Notes: generated from the sequence alone by a model not told the origin. 64,000 nucleotides of DNA from Pohlia nutans (GCA_022496805.1 CM040091.1:16978336-17042335), one strand, 5' to 3'; numbered from the stretch's first letter, positions 32,757 through 45,010 are shown. Translations and numbers: made by a program.

Positions 32757-33438
32757 TATCTACTTTTGCTACCCAATGCATACAATACTTAGGATACCTC
32801 TATAATATCCGACAATACCCTTGATATATCAAAGTGATACCATGATGATATCAGCAGATATCACCTCATGAAGTTGCTACATATTTAGATTATGATGAGC
32901 ATTCTCGCTACATTTCAATTATTTTTTCATTTTCTTTCTTTGTACGACTAGCAACCCCATTTATTGGGTAGAAATCCAGCTAATTTTAGCCAGTTTTGAG
33001 ATCACTGATATTCAATACGTGAGTCAAGTCTGCCACTCACACAAAAGAATGGATTGGCAAGTGGGAGGGGCTCAAACCAGATGTTGCTGGTGCCGAGAAG
33101 TGACACGCACCTTTTCCAAGAATTATTGATTCATTTAGAGTCGCATAATCAAACATAGAAAAGAAATATTGTGGTAGGTACCTTGACATTTTAATTCTTC
33201 AAACAATACATTTTGTTTTACATAAGAATTCAATCTCAATATTTATTGATGATTTTCCAAAGATTGAAAAAGTGCATCAATTCTTGCACCGCGTCAAAAA
33301 AGGTGGTGTACCATAACTTACAATCACCCCTTATCTTGCTTATCCATAACGTGTCATTTCTATATTATCTATAAGTGCCAAGGTTGTCTTACTCAACTCC
33401 TAAACAAAGTGACTCATTAGTATAAAAAAACTCCCTTA

Positions 33439-33757
33439 GAGCATCTGCAACAAGGCATTTTAAATGAGCCTTCAACATTTGTTGAATCACCAAAACGGAG
33501 CCTTAAATATCGAAATTTCCACCTTGTGGGGAGGCTTGCCAAAACACCTTGTTATCTCTTCTATTTTCATGATTTTTGAATGGCCTTTAGCTTCTTCATA
33601 TGTCAGTGAGAACCACATCAACACGACCTAGGCTCTTGGCACGTTGTGGATGGTGAAAAAGCGACGTCAACCACCATCCACTTCAACGCGACATACAAAA
33701 GGCACGGGGAAAAATCACGTGGCGTAGCCCTATGAAGAGCCACCATTAGAGATGCCT
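33439..33757. mobile_element. MITE with GAGCATCTGCAAC ends (319 bp)
   Basis: Left end GAGCATCTGCAACAAGGC; right end on the reverse strand AGGCATCTCTAATGGTGGC. Flanked by TTA on both sides (33436-33438, 33758-33760), as for PIF/Harbinger. It sits between two related blocks containing TAACRTGTCATTTCT (about 33345 and 33845). Confidence 0.7.
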
Positions 33758-34008
33758 TTACAGATAACATTAAAACTGTCATGTTAAATTAATGTGTTAT
33801 GGATAAACAAGATAATGGTGAAAATTGCGATATCTTGTTTATTTATAACATGTCATTTCTCTAGCACTTTTATTAGTGTCTTGTGATTGGTTCATTAGTG
33901 GTATGCATATACACCCTTCGTCATATATCTCACCTTCCATGAAAAAATTAAATGGCTAAAAATAGACATTTGGACCCTTTTATCAAATGCAGTAAAACAA
34001 TGAAACTC

Positions 34009-34222
34009 AATTTCTAAGCGATCTAGGAAAGCCACCTCAAATTTTATTTTTAGCCAGTTTAGTTTTTCCACGGAGGGTGAGATATAACAAGAACTCGTAT
34101 AAACTCGTATATAGTAATTTCTGAGCGATCTAGGAAAGCCACCCCAAATTCTATTTTTAGCCAATTTAGTTTTTCCACGGAGGGTGAGATATAGCAAGAA
34201 ATTGTATAAAGTCTGCCAAGTG
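34009..34222. repeat. 107-bp tandem duplication
   Basis: Unit starting AATTTCT(A/G)AGCGATCTAGG occurs at 34009-34115 and 34116-34222, with a few substitutions. It creates an internally repeated 120-codon minus-strand reading frame with no recognised domain; not treated as a gene. Confidence 0.75.
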
Positions 34223-34359
34223 CATGTTCTGAGCAGAAGTGGCAAGGACTTCTGCAAGTTCTTTTCTTACTTGCTCAATCTGCTCTGACTGTGTTGTGTT
34301 GTGTTATTGATGGTCTCTTGCAGGCATTCCTGAATTCCAATTTGGTACTTAATTGGCAA

Positions 34360-34541
34360 CACTACAAGAAGAGGCGTCGTTTCTCACTCTAGAGGATTTT
34401 GTTAATTGTCGCTTTTCTCTGTACACACTTGTCCTACGTGACGAATCGCACTCACCAAATCCAACCAAAAAATTGGTGAGTGCAAAGCGACGCCATTTGA
34501 CTCACAAAAGGAGTGAAAAGCGACACCTTCTCCTTGTAGCG
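34360..34541. mobile_element. CACTA MITE (182 bp) with CAA duplication
   Basis: Starts CACTACAAGAAGAGGCGTCG, close to the classic plant CACTACAAGAAA terminus; right end on the reverse strand CGCTACAAGGAGAAGGTGTC. CAA on both sides (34357-34359, 34542-34544). Confidence 0.85.
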
Positions 34542-34706
34542 CAAGCTAGCTAGGCGGAGAATTTGTAGTTCATTAGGTTGTTGAATGTGATGCAAGTATT
34601 TCATGCAACTAGCAGACTGTACTAACCCCTAATTACTAGGTTTTGCTTTTTGCTAACATTTGTTTCATCTGTCTTTTACGTTCTCTTGTGCGTTTCATTG
34701 ATCTCG

Positions 34707-34826
34707 CACTAGTCGAAAAGGTGGCACTACTAAGGGAGATGCCCATGCAAGTAGTGCCCAATTCCACGCATGCATAGTAATTTTGCATAGGCATGTCCCT
34801 AGGGAGTGCCACGTTTTCTACTAGTG
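34707..34826. mobile_element. CACTA MITE (120 bp) with TCG duplication
   Basis: Ends CACTAGTCGAAAAGGTGGCA and (reverse strand) CACTAGTAGAAAACGTGGCA; TCG on both sides (34704-34706, 34827-34829). Complete relative of the eroded copy at 8296-8417. Confidence 0.9.
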
Positions 34827-35521
34827 TCGTCTAGAATTACTATAAATCATCATGCAGTATATATCTTACTTCTTACTTGACTTACATGGATAGCGCATAC
34901 GGTGGAGCTACTCGGAGGTGATGGTAGTTGTAGGTTCTTGGTCATTAGTCCATAATAGATACAATGATAACTAATTTTTTTAAATTTCAATAGGCTACAC
35001 AAAATTAGCTTTCCAACAATACCAAATATGTCTAGTATCTCTTAAAAAATCTTGAAAATAACAGCAATTTTTTTCATCCTTCCATTTCTGTCTCTGCAAA
35101 CTACCACGTAAAATAAAATAAAACAAGCGGCTAGTTGCGTAGTCTTTGCCCTAGTATTTATCCAAGATTTTCTTTTACACCTTATTTGTATTCTTCAGAC
35201 ATGTAAATCCTTGAAAACAAAGCGTTTCCATAGTCTCTCCCCTAGTGGGGCAGAGACAATAAAATAGCACATGAAGTGAGGCAAGCGTCTCTTTGCTGCA
35301 TAACATCCTTGACCCGTGCACAAAATTACCCAATGTGGAATAAAGAAACATTACCTATTTGTGGAACTTGATATCAATTTGGATCCAAATTTTTATCTCA
35401 CAACGTAGTACTATCTCGACAATTTAATGGAAATTGTATTAGAGAGATGTGAAAAGTGTTTGTGTGGGAGACAAATAGGAAGACAGAAAGAATTTTACGT
35501 CACCTTATTTTTTTCTTTATT
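34827..35521. other. Spacer, nothing recognised
   Basis: No TIR pair, repeat or coding region could be supported between the CACTA MITE and the R1 element. Confidence 0.4.
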
Positions 35522-35842
35522 AGAGTTAACCGAAAAGAAGGCCATGGAACCTCCCTTTTCAACCTCCTTTCAACCTCTCTTTTGAGCTCTCTTGAGCTAT
35601 GTTTGGGTTGAATAGTGTCGTGTCATAACTTGTCCCCTTGTGGGCCATGGACTTGGAGCTTTGGTAGGAGGTGTGGAAGTCATTGCGAGGTGTGGAGAAT
35701 AATGACAGTGGCTTGCTTTAGATTGTCTCCCAACTCACCTTGAACTAGTTTTCGGTCTATTTATATTTCCATATGAGCTCAAGAGGAGTTCAAGAGGAAT
35801 TTGCTAAACTTTCCTCTTTGAGCTGACTTTTCGGTTAACTCT
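35522..35842 (+). mobile_element. R1 element, complete (321 bp)
   Basis: Perfect 16-bp inverted ends AGAGTTAACCGAAAAG with ATT on both sides (35519-35521, 35843-35845). Over 95% like 61701-62022 by eye. Non-coding. Reference copy for the R1 family. Confidence 0.9.
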
Positions 35843-36142
35843 ATTGTATCGTTTAAATTCATTGTTCTCTTTTCTGTCTCCTTTTAATCTTTTATTTTCG
35901 TCCTTTGTCCATGAACTTTGACAAGTTTGATGTTAATTTTCTTTTAACACGCATACAATATTTTTAAGTCATAAGTCATAACTTATGTAGAACTAAAAAC
36001 TCATTAGGCCATAAGGTATACATTTTTTCATTCAAGATAGTTTTCAAAGTATTCAAAGTCACCATTTGTATATTTCAGGAGTTCAAAGTGTGCTTATTAG
36101 GTACACCTATTACAAGCATTTTCGAGAACCCTTTGTCTTTAA

Positions 36143-36680
36143 CCCTTTAGCGCGCCGGCGTCCAGATTCTGGACGCCGGATGAATTTCAGCAGCTCGATT
36201 TCTGTAGGTACCGGATGTTTTTCATCCATTTTTTTTTTTTCATTCTTGTGCTAGTTGAATACCATTTGTACGGTATGGATCTTCCAAATAAGATAATGTG
36301 AATTTTCGAAAAATTACAAAAGTGATTAATGTCAAGTTTCAATCTTAGTTCAAAACGAAAGATCTTAAATATGATTTTCCATAATAAGTAGAATCAAATA
36401 ATAGAAACCATACCTTCTCGTAGTGCATGTCATTCTAATTTCATTACAATATTTTTTAAATTTTTTGTGTTAATTTTGGATTTTTAATTGAATTTCAAGA
36501 GAAAACCTTGCAAAATTACTCTAAAAATATTAATAATAAATATGATGAATCCAACCGTACGGATGTTATCTACACATTGACATTTACAACTTTGTTTTGT
36601 ACATCAACTCCATTTTTGTTTTTCATCAACTATTTTATAACAAATCTTTGAAAACAGTGTTGAATCGGGACGTTAAAGGG
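36143..36680 (+). mobile_element. TTAA-bounded C-class element, subfamily S2 (538 bp)
   Basis: TTAA at 36139-36142 and 36681-36684. Ends CCCTTTAGCGCGCCGG and (reverse strand) CCCTTTAACGTCCCGA. A perfect palindrome of two 12-nt arms (CCGGCGTCCAGA) around one base sits 12 bp inside the left end (36155-36179). Inverted copy of identical length at 50660-51197. Confidence 0.88.
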
Positions 36681-37063
36681 TTAAAGAATCACAGAAATTG
36701 GGGTTCGAAGTGCAAAGATCAAAAAATAAATAAATAAAATAACACTTATTGCTTCACTTGGCCCTCCAGAAATCATGTACTATACAGTTGGATTCTTACA
36801 AGCAAGTGGCAGAAGACACCTGGATTAGAGTAGACGATTTCCAACACGAAAGCTTGAACGCTAAGAACATATTTCTGAAACCCATCACTTTATTAATTAG
36901 AGGAGGTAATCAATAACTTGGGCATAGCACCCAATGCAAATAATAAATAAGGAGTCACATCAAACGTTGAACTTGTTTACGAACAAGCTTACAATCAGAA
37001 TCTGTCTATCCACAACCAGTGGACATTTAGATGTCCAAACACATCAAACAGTACCTAAGAATG

Positions 37064-40000
37064 TTATCTTTTCAGTAACACGGACGGAGTTGGGAGCTTC
37101 TCGATAGTCAAAACCGTGGAATCATCGTCAGTCGGTGCACCCATGGGTTGCATCCACGGCTCTCCATCCATTTGCAAGTAGGCTTTTCTCCTAGCTTTAC
37201 CATTCAGCTCAAGTTTAACAGCTTCAGCCTGGAGCAAAACACCAGAAAAAAGGATGATGTTAGTTTTTTACACAGATTATGCAGTGAGATAAGGGACACG
37301 AATCAAGTCAATTATAGAAACAGGCACAAAAACAGTACTAACAAGATCGGCAACTGCTTCTGTCTAGAAGGTAAGTTTATTCTACAATAGCTCATCCTCC
37401 CTCGAAAGCAGTTCAAACTTTGGTAGCACGCTATTTCACATTGGCACCAAATCATTACTTTACTCTTTAAGAACTTTTGTCTTGTGAGACTAGAAAGAAA
37501 CTTGCAGTAGGTCAAAACACTCACTTGACAGAGACGAACAGCAGCGGTAACTTCAAGGAGGACAAAAGCTGAGTGCCAACCATCCTTCAACCCCATAATT
37601 TCCAGCAAACCATCATCAGACTTTTGTTCTACGAGACCCTCCTGCGTTTGGCCAAGAACATCCAGTTAGTATGGCATCGGTTGAAACAGACTGCATCCTG
37701 CAAGAACGTTGTGAAGTTTGAAAGAACGGGTAGCTTTTTACACCAGAATTCAGAGTGGTAGGAGGCACCACCTTTTGTCTTTTAGAAGATGAAGGTTTTC
37801 CCCACGGGTTTCGTCCACCCGCGTAGCTTTTTAAATTACAAATCACGACTGCTCGAATACTGTCATCATCATTGCCAAAGAGATTGTCAGATGCGTACAA
37901 ATAGAAGGCGTTATTATCAAGTGGTTGAGTTGCTAAGTAGACAGTGCACTCAGACCATACAACTTACTTGCTAGGAAGATGAATTTCCTCCCAATCTTTA
38001 GAAGCATTGCCCCTCTTCCTCACAGACAATGTCAATATATTTGACACACCTCTGCAAGCACAATCAATTTATGTCAGATGAAAGTATGGATTACAGCAAT
38101 CTGATTGAGCCATGATTTTCCTACAAACAAAACTTAGAATTGCAGTTCTCAGTGGCCAAGTATCATCCCACTTGATTAGAATTGCTCAGTCCGAAAAAAA
38201 GAAAAAAGAAAACCAACCTCCAGATGAGATACTAACATTACAAACAAACAGTGAAAAGAAGCCCTCAGACTTTACCTGGCACGAGGAGCCATTGAGCATG
38301 CAGTGCAAAACCAACCTTGCGTTAAACCAAAGGTAGAGTAAATCATCTGCAGATTCAATGAAACAATCTTTAGTCAACCATATTACGTTATACAGGATTG
38401 CCTACTGCACCGATCGATGCCAACTGTATTAAGACTCGTTCTCCACGGTGAAGAAAATCAAACCCAGCAAAGCCAGCAAACTCACTTGATTGGCTGTGCG
38501 GCCCCGAGCAAGCCAAGGTTTTTCATCTCGCAGATGGTGAAAACCGTATGCCACTTGAGCATCCATTCCTACAAACAACCAAGCACAGTTTCTTCAGTCT
38601 CCATTTATGGATCCTCAACTATGTTCTGAATTTCAGGATACAAACATTATGGCATCGCATTCCAATGGTACAAAGCAGCAAAAAAACCCTCGTATAAAGT
38701 AGAATTTTAAGATGAGCTTACCAACACTAAAATAATTGAAAAATAGGCCCTCAAATGCAGGAGCAGTTTCGTTTTTATCATGTCTTTCACCGGCCACCTG
38801 CAGATTCAGACGGATACAGTAAATCGCCAACATCATCAAAAGCACCTAATGCTCTGCACACGGAATGAACTAAAGAAATGGTATAAATGATTTTATAAAG
38901 GATTACCGATGAAGGCAATGGAACATGGTGTTGGGGTTTCATTGCATGCGGAAACTCAATATCTTCAGCAGCAACCGATTTTGCAGGCAAAACTACTGCC
39001 TTCCAACTGCATAACACTCCAGGTTGTAAGAAGAAACCCAATCAATCCCAAAGTAAGGGACCAGACCGACATAAACAAGACTTCCTGCTCCAGACCATGT
39101 TTGAACTTTACACTAAAATTGTTACGAGACCTTGCACCCAACAAGGCGGAGCATTACACACATATCAACATCTGCCTACTATTAAAATGCTCTCCTCGCA
39201 CTATGCTCAGGCTTCGAGAACACAAGTTGCCAGCTTGTTGAGAAAAACTAAAAATCAAACTGTATGATTATGTCAAGTATTCATTAAATGCAGAGACACA
39301 CAATCAGTGCACAAGTAGCAGGTCATTCCTAATTCGAAAGTGCTTAGCAATTGAACTTACTCTACACAGCAGTTCCTTCATCTCTGAAGAAAGAAAAACT
39401 TACGTATCAAGAGGTACGACCTTGGCGGCTATTGCCTTCACCAAGTATTTTCTAAGAGAGGATTTAGACGTTGAAGAGAAGTCTCCTCCCTGTGAACAGA
39501 GACAAATATGCAGGAAAATCAACCCTTCAGCAAGTCCCAGCAAACCATAAACCATATTCAAGCACAAAGTGAAAGGAAGCAATCTTCAACGTGTTCAATT
39601 CTGAATAAAAATTCCGTTTTCAAAGCCTGTACAAACATATCGAGAATGTCAGCTTCAGAGACTGCTAGGTCTTGTTGTACTCTTACCCAGCCAAAGCTTC
39701 GGGAAAGATCGTTGCCTGTGCCAAGTGGGACAACTCCAACAGGAGGGACACTAGTATTTGCCGAATGCTCTCGAAGCGCTCCCACACTTGATAGAACCCA
39801 TCCAACAGTCCCGTCCCCACCTGCGACCTGAAATGGATTTGCGCATTGAATCAGCTCTCTAACTTTGGTTAGTAATGTAAACATAAGTCAATATCTTTGA
39901 GTCCCTACAACGTGGTCAGCCAGATTTGCAAACTGAGACTCAGATTACGAAAAAACATTTGTCACTTCAATAGTACAACTCTATGTCATCCTGGACCAAT

Positions 40001-42469
40001 CGTTGTCTATCCATGACTCTCGCGCTTGCTAAAGAGAAGTCACGTCAAGCGCAGAACTAAACTTCTTCGCAAAAACACACGAAATAGTAATGATGAGACG
40101 AACAAGAATGCGAAGATTTTGTCGTGTCTGTCGAGCGCATTCATCTGAGTCGGCCATCCCGTCCAGACAACCAATTCCATATCGAAGAACAGCAGCGGGC
40201 GAGTGTTTTGATAAATCGTAGACCTGAAATATAGCGGTAATTGTTGAGTTATCAAAACACATCTTCATGCAAAATAAGATTATAAAACACGGAATAGCGA
40301 GGTAAGAGACATATGCCAACAAGAGCATCCAAGAATTTCTAACCTGCTCGGGGCTGATGAGTTCTTCAAAGTGGTCCATGAGCTCAGGACCCAATCGACC
40401 TCCACTTTTGGAATTAATGAATACCAGAATTGGGCAGGTTGGTGCTTCTATCTTTTCACCCACAGGAGGCCCTTCAGGAGTGGCAACTCCTTCTGATGCA
40501 ACTGCATTGGCCATATCCCTGCTTAGGTATTTCGGTATTACCACCATTGTTTTGAGCTCATCGTCATTTGGACCACGCCATTTTTTGGTGGACATTGATT
40601 TGAGGTTTCCAATGAACGGTCCTGGAATCATGATATCCAAGTCGATCGTAAGAATAATTCCTTCCCAAGGAGCAATCCAATACTTGATACAAGCGGGAAA
40701 AGCAAGATTCCAACCGTGCAAGGCAAGTAAAGAAACCCTTGAGACATACATAAGCTTCGCTATTGCAGCAATAAACACACAAACCTCACGTGACAACCAG
40801 ACAATGTCAATGGCAGAGCAAGATAAGCAAATAAGCAGATAGCAATCTTATCAAGTTTACGTTTTCTAAGATGGAATTTTTAATGCTCTTTGAAAGTTCT
40901 GTTAAATCCTGTTAAATCTTGTTAAATCCTGTTAAAAAGTGTTGAAAAAGCCATCCCAGAAAACGTAGTGAATAAAAACATTAGATATCTGTGAGCAATT
41001 CTGCACCTGTTTTAGAAGTTGCGGTGTTAGCAGAGGTTGACACCTCCGGCTCTGCCTGGACGTTACGAAATGCAAAAGTCTCTGGTACACTAGAAATCTG
41101 AGTCTGCGGCAATGCGTTGCCCTGTTCCTTCTCGCCCGCCGAGTCTGTTGCATGTTCAACAGGCTTTTCAACGACCTCTTCACCAACTCCTTCACTGGCG
41201 GTCGCCACGTTGCTCGTGTCATCAGACTTCTGAATCGTTGGAGCATCTGCAAGCGTTCCAGAACCAACTCAAACTTTCAGAATCTTCCATTCCGACTTTG
41301 ATCCTCTGTCTATCTCTTTCTCGGTTAGAACAATCCCACCTAGGATGCTGAGGTTGAGTGTCACCTCACTAGACACCACCTACACTTTTTCAATAACCAT
41401 CAAATTCCAAAATATCCATACCTGCAGAATCTGTTGCACGACTTTCCAGCTTCACCTCCGTCGGAGCAGCCACAGCTAGTTCTTCTGGAATAGAAGCTTC
41501 CTGACTTGTGGGATGGACGATGTCAGCATCATGAGGTTTGGGAGGTTCCACAACTGATTTTCCTTCATCAAGGGTTTCCTGTACGTTGGGCACGTCGCTA
41601 GAGCTCCTCGATTCAACCACTGGCGAACTAACTCCATTCACCCCCTGCAAATTCTCTGGCTTGCTCGTTCCCATGAATTTGCCCAATAATTCATGTCCTG
41701 GAATCTTCATCGGGACGACGTGGGGCGCATTGGTTGTTTGATCCGGAGCATGGATTCCATGTATTTCACTAAACGAGAAGGAGGTCGCGTTGCCCAAAGC
41801 GGGAACCAACTCTGGCGGGGTACTAGGAGATGGATGCACAACATCACCGGGTTGATTGGGCGCTCCAGCAAATGAGAAGGAGGCTGCATTTCCCAGAGCA
41901 GGTATAAGCTCTTGCGGGGTACTAGGAGAAGGGAGTGCAGGAGTGTCCACACTAGGCGTTTCAGGTGCTCCACCAAAGGAAAAAGTGTCTTCATTGCCTA
42001 CCTCTGTCGGGGTTCTAGGAGATGCAGAGTCAGCACGAGGCTTTTCAACAAGATTGGCAATAGGAGAAGTGTAATCGTCTTCCTGTTTCTCCCCGTCCTT
42101 TTGATCTTTCACCGACGCCTGGGGGGGAGTTTCAACATCATCTTCGGGAATTTTATACCCAGCCACCGGCGTTGTGAAGCTCAATCCCTCCGGCCGTGTC
42201 ACCTTGGGCGTTTCCTGTACCTCGTGGGACTCCGAAAGCCTCGGAGGCTCAAACCCCTCGAACGTGTCGGAATATTTCGGTCTGTGGTGGCTTTCGAAGG
42301 CACTTGTGTCGCCTAGAGACGCAAACGACGGGGAGTAACCAGGAGCCGCTAGGAACGCCTCAGACATACTGCCATTCCTTTCGTGGCTACCACCTCTAGG
42401 CTCAATCCCTAACTTTTTAGACACACCATCACTTGCAGGCGAATCGGCAGGCTTCCCCTCCGAATTCAT
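37064..42469 (-). CDS. DGK: Plant diacylglycerol kinase with long N-terminal extension, 14 exons
   Basis: Converts diacylglycerol to phosphatidic acid at membranes. Exons: 41422-42469, 41007-41246, 40344-40660, 40104-40223, 39687-39827, 39404-39489, 38907-39006, 38722-38797, 38486-38568, 38276-38346, 37968-38051, 37772-37859, 37525-37641, 37064-37228; all GT-AG, phases consistent, 911 codons plus stop. The catalytic domain begins near residue 490 ([19 protein letters not shown]), with the ATP-binding [10 protein letters not shown] at 576-585, [16 protein letters not shown] soon after, and the accessory domain ([20 protein letters not shown] ~698-717; [21 protein letters not shown] near the C-terminus). 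It has no C1 zinc domains, as in the short plant DGK clusters, which are usually ~480-510 residues. The extra ~430 N-terminal residues are rich in Pro, Ser, Glu and Asp, with an internal repeat ([19 protein letters not shown] and [19 protein letters not shown]). The start is the first ATG after an in-frame stop (TGA upstream); an upstream GTG is not used. AATAAA on this strand at 36889-36894 may be the poly(A) signal. The catalytic call is firm; the start and the exon 2-3 junction are less so. Confidence 0.95.
41778..41990 (-). repeat. Coding repeat in DGK N-terminal extension
   Basis: About 35-residue units of the form PSPSTPxELxPALGNAxSFSFxGAP occur twice, with a third partial copy ([12 protein letters not shown]) before them. 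The unit is visible at DNA level, so it arose by recent tandem duplication inside the exon. Confidence 0.75.
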
Positions 42470-42577
42470 TTTCAGACGCGCCTCCGGATCAAGAATATGC
42501 TCTTTCTCCACGCGCGTTCAACGCTCCACAGCGACCACCATGGAATCACAGTCCTCCTCTCGGATCCAGAACGCCTA

Positions 42578-43074
42578 CATCACTACACAAGTCACCATAA
42601 GCCAACCTCTACTTCCACTCTCGCAACAAATCTACTCCTCAATAAACACTACTCCAACAACCTTTTCCAAAAAATCATAAATATTAAAAGGCTTCAGCTC
42701 TCTGAAAATTTACAAGTAATCATCTCTCAACATACCGCAACAACAAACAGAACGTTTCGAGAATTTCTAGAATCAAACCTATTCATCAGGCAACACTAAA
42801 AAAAAGAGACGCAACCGAAAGAAAGCCATCACTACACAAGTCACCATACGCCAACCTCTACTTCCACTCTCGCAACAAATCTAATCCTCAATAAAAACTA
42901 CTCCGACAACCTTTTCCAAAAAATCATAAATATTAAAAGGCTTCAGCTCTCTGAAAATTTACAAGTAATCATAGTCGTCGTCTCTAAACATACCGCAACA
43001 ATAAACAGCCCCGGAGAATTTCTAGAATAAAACCTATTCATCAGAGCAACACTAAAAAAAGAGACGCAACCGAG
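42578..43074. repeat. 249-bp tandem duplication upstream of DGK
   Basis: Two copies, 42578-42826 and 42827-43074, each starting CATCACTACACAAGTCACCA and ending near GAGACGCAACCGA, differ by scattered substitutions and a short insertion. They lie 110-600 bp upstream of the DGK start codon, so in the promoter or 5' leader. Confidence 0.85.
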
Positions 43075-44565
43075 ATCCAAACCTCATTAGGTCAAGATCG
43101 AGTGTAGTAGCAACCGGTACGGTACTTGATCCCGAGAGTGTACAGCATTCAAACTAACTGCCAGCTGCTTGCAATGAATGCGCATTGAAGGTTCGGAAAA
43201 AAAAAGCAAGTAAGTTCGGGAGATGTTTTTTTTTACTGTACAAGAAAAATTTGCTAAAAATAATGCAAGGGCGACGACTTAGTTGACGAAAAACTACTGT
43301 TGACGAGATGGCAGGACTCACGCAGAATGGATGGTGCAGAGGAGTGTCGGCAGGTGTCCTGCGCCATCGGGAAAAGTGCGATCAGCTTGAATGCAAGCGA
43401 GGAGGAGGCCCCGCCATAGCCAGCCCAAGGGGGAGCTGCTGCAACAACCAGCAACTCTGTGATGGGGACGAGATCCTTTGAGGTGTGAATGGAGTAAGTG
43501 GTTTGGTTTTATCCTGATTCGGTTGGTGCGTGTGAACGGTGGACGCTTTTTCGTCGATCTTCTGTCGACGGTCGTTTTGGTTGGGACGAACGAAGATTTG
43601 TGTCGTTCAGTTGGAACTCGTTCTCAAGAGAATATTTGCTACCGGTATTTGTTATTTGCTCCATAATATGACATTTCATAGTATGACGATATTATTGTTT
43701 CAAGCAATACGTACGATAAGTCATTTTTGTGACTAATCCACTTTGAAGTTAGGATTTCTCAAACACCAATGTCATATTAGAGAGGGGCAACTATATTTTG
43801 CAAGTCTTATGTTATATAGTGTAGACTCTATCCTTAATAGGACTATACAAATTGTGTCATTCTCATGACATGGGACCTTAAACAAATGTACGCAAGTGAA
43901 AACTGGAAACTGGAATGTCCATTGTGTATACATGTAATTGGACACTTTCCACACGGCACCAAAGGGTGATATAAAAGAGTTCTGAGTGGAACCGTGATGC
44001 TCATGGTGATGCTCGAGGGTGATGCCCCTTGCAGTGAGAACGGTTTCTTCAAAACCGTTTGGCTCATGTGAATGGTCAAGCAGTCGGAATTTGGTCAAAG
44101 GGTCTGTCTAGTCTTTGCTATAGTGTCCATCCTCGAAAGGGGAGAGTAGTATTGGTCCAATGTCCCTTTGTCCAGTGGACATCGGGTCATTGTCATTACG
44201 AACGGACACTTTATTCACGCCAGCCTTGTATTAGAGTTGGTGTTCCTATCTATCTATCTATCTATCTAGTCTTTGGAGGCAAGACTGATGGCCGATTCAG
44301 ACTGGCTACATGTAGGAGGATGTGCATGCGTTAAGGTAGGTAATTTGGTAAAATTACTTTTTCTTAAATTTCTATAGTGCTAATGGAACGCATGTAAGAA
44401 TAAAAGTGAAGCAATGCATAAAAAATAAAAAATAAATAAAAAAAGAAAGAGAGAAAAACAGAGAGAAAAAAAAGGTTGAAAAATTGCAGCATGGAAGTGC
44501 TTGCATTTAGTGATTGCATTCAGAGAAGACAAGCTTCAACAGTTCACAAATTATATTTCAGTGTA
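43075..44565. other. Intergenic DNA, partly GC-rich
   Basis: Bases 43260-43640 are GC-richer than the flanks and have open frames on both strands without recognised domains; they may belong to the DGK promoter. Bases 44152-44230 share a block (ACACTTTATTCACGCCAG and GTGGACATC) with 57805-57890, a dispersed repeat. (TATC)5 at about 44249. Confidence 0.4.
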
Positions 44566-44783
44566 AGGTAGAGGGCTTTAAAACCAACAGGGTTCTAATT
44601 CCAAGAGAATTTAGACCATGCATTTATTTTAGAGCAAAAATTTAGACACATCATAGAGCTTTTATTGGATGTTGACCAAAACGATAAGCTATCTATAGTT
44701 TACCTAGATTTTGGTTTTAGGATGATTACTGTGCATAGATTCTCTTGGAATTAGAACTCTGTTGGTTTTGGAGCCTTCTACTT
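44566..44783. mobile_element. MITE with long TIRs (218 bp)
   Basis: Ends AGGTAGAGGGCTTTAAAACC and (reverse strand) AAGTAGAAGGCTCCAAAACC continue as inverted repeats for about 45 bp (CAACAGRGTTCTAATTCCAA). TA on both sides (44564-44565, 44784-44785) suggests a mariner/Stowaway-type origin. Confidence 0.7.
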
Positions 44784-44856
44784 TATATCATTTTACATGC
44801 ATAAGGAACGCAAGTGCGGCAAATGGAAATTGCCTATGAAAGCTAACTTCCATGGG

Positions 44857-45010
44857 TGAAGTTTCTCATTGAAAAACAAGTTTTCAAGGGACTTTGAGGG
44901 ACCAAGTTCAATATTTTCAAACCTATAAAAATTGTTGTTTCTAAGGTCCAACTTCCTTGAGAGAAGTTTTTCACTAAGAGACAAGTTCTTAGGGACTTTG
45001 GGGGACCAAG
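44857..45010. repeat. Imperfect tandem duplication
   Basis: Two diverged copies of a unit containing GAAGTTTYTCAYTRARARAC and AGGGACTTTGRGGGACCAAG lie about 105 bp apart. Non-coding. Confidence 0.55.

Larger units (their letters stand above)
31376..33007 (+). mobile_element. hAT MITE 'M1' split by a nested element
   Basis: Outer ends CAGTGATCTCAGTACCACT and (reverse strand) CAGTGATCTCAAAACTGGC. The two halves, 31376-31437 and 32757-33007, rejoin to the M1 consensus across a TA. Flanks are ATCAATAC on the left and a shifted TTCAATAC on the right, a diverged target duplication. Confidence 0.85.

Noticed and set aside
33895..34257. 120-codon minus-strand open frame
   Set aside because: Its length results from a 107-bp tandem duplication; no domain is recognised.
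42470..42511. Extension of the diacylglycerol kinase to an upstream GTG
   Set aside because: GTG is not a usual eukaryotic start and an in-frame TGA lies just before it; ATG at 42469 is preferred.
43254..43502. Open frames on both strands in a GC-rich block, including a Cys-rich plus-strand frame
   Set aside because: No conserved motif, splice context or signal; more likely promoter or leader DNA of the kinase gene.
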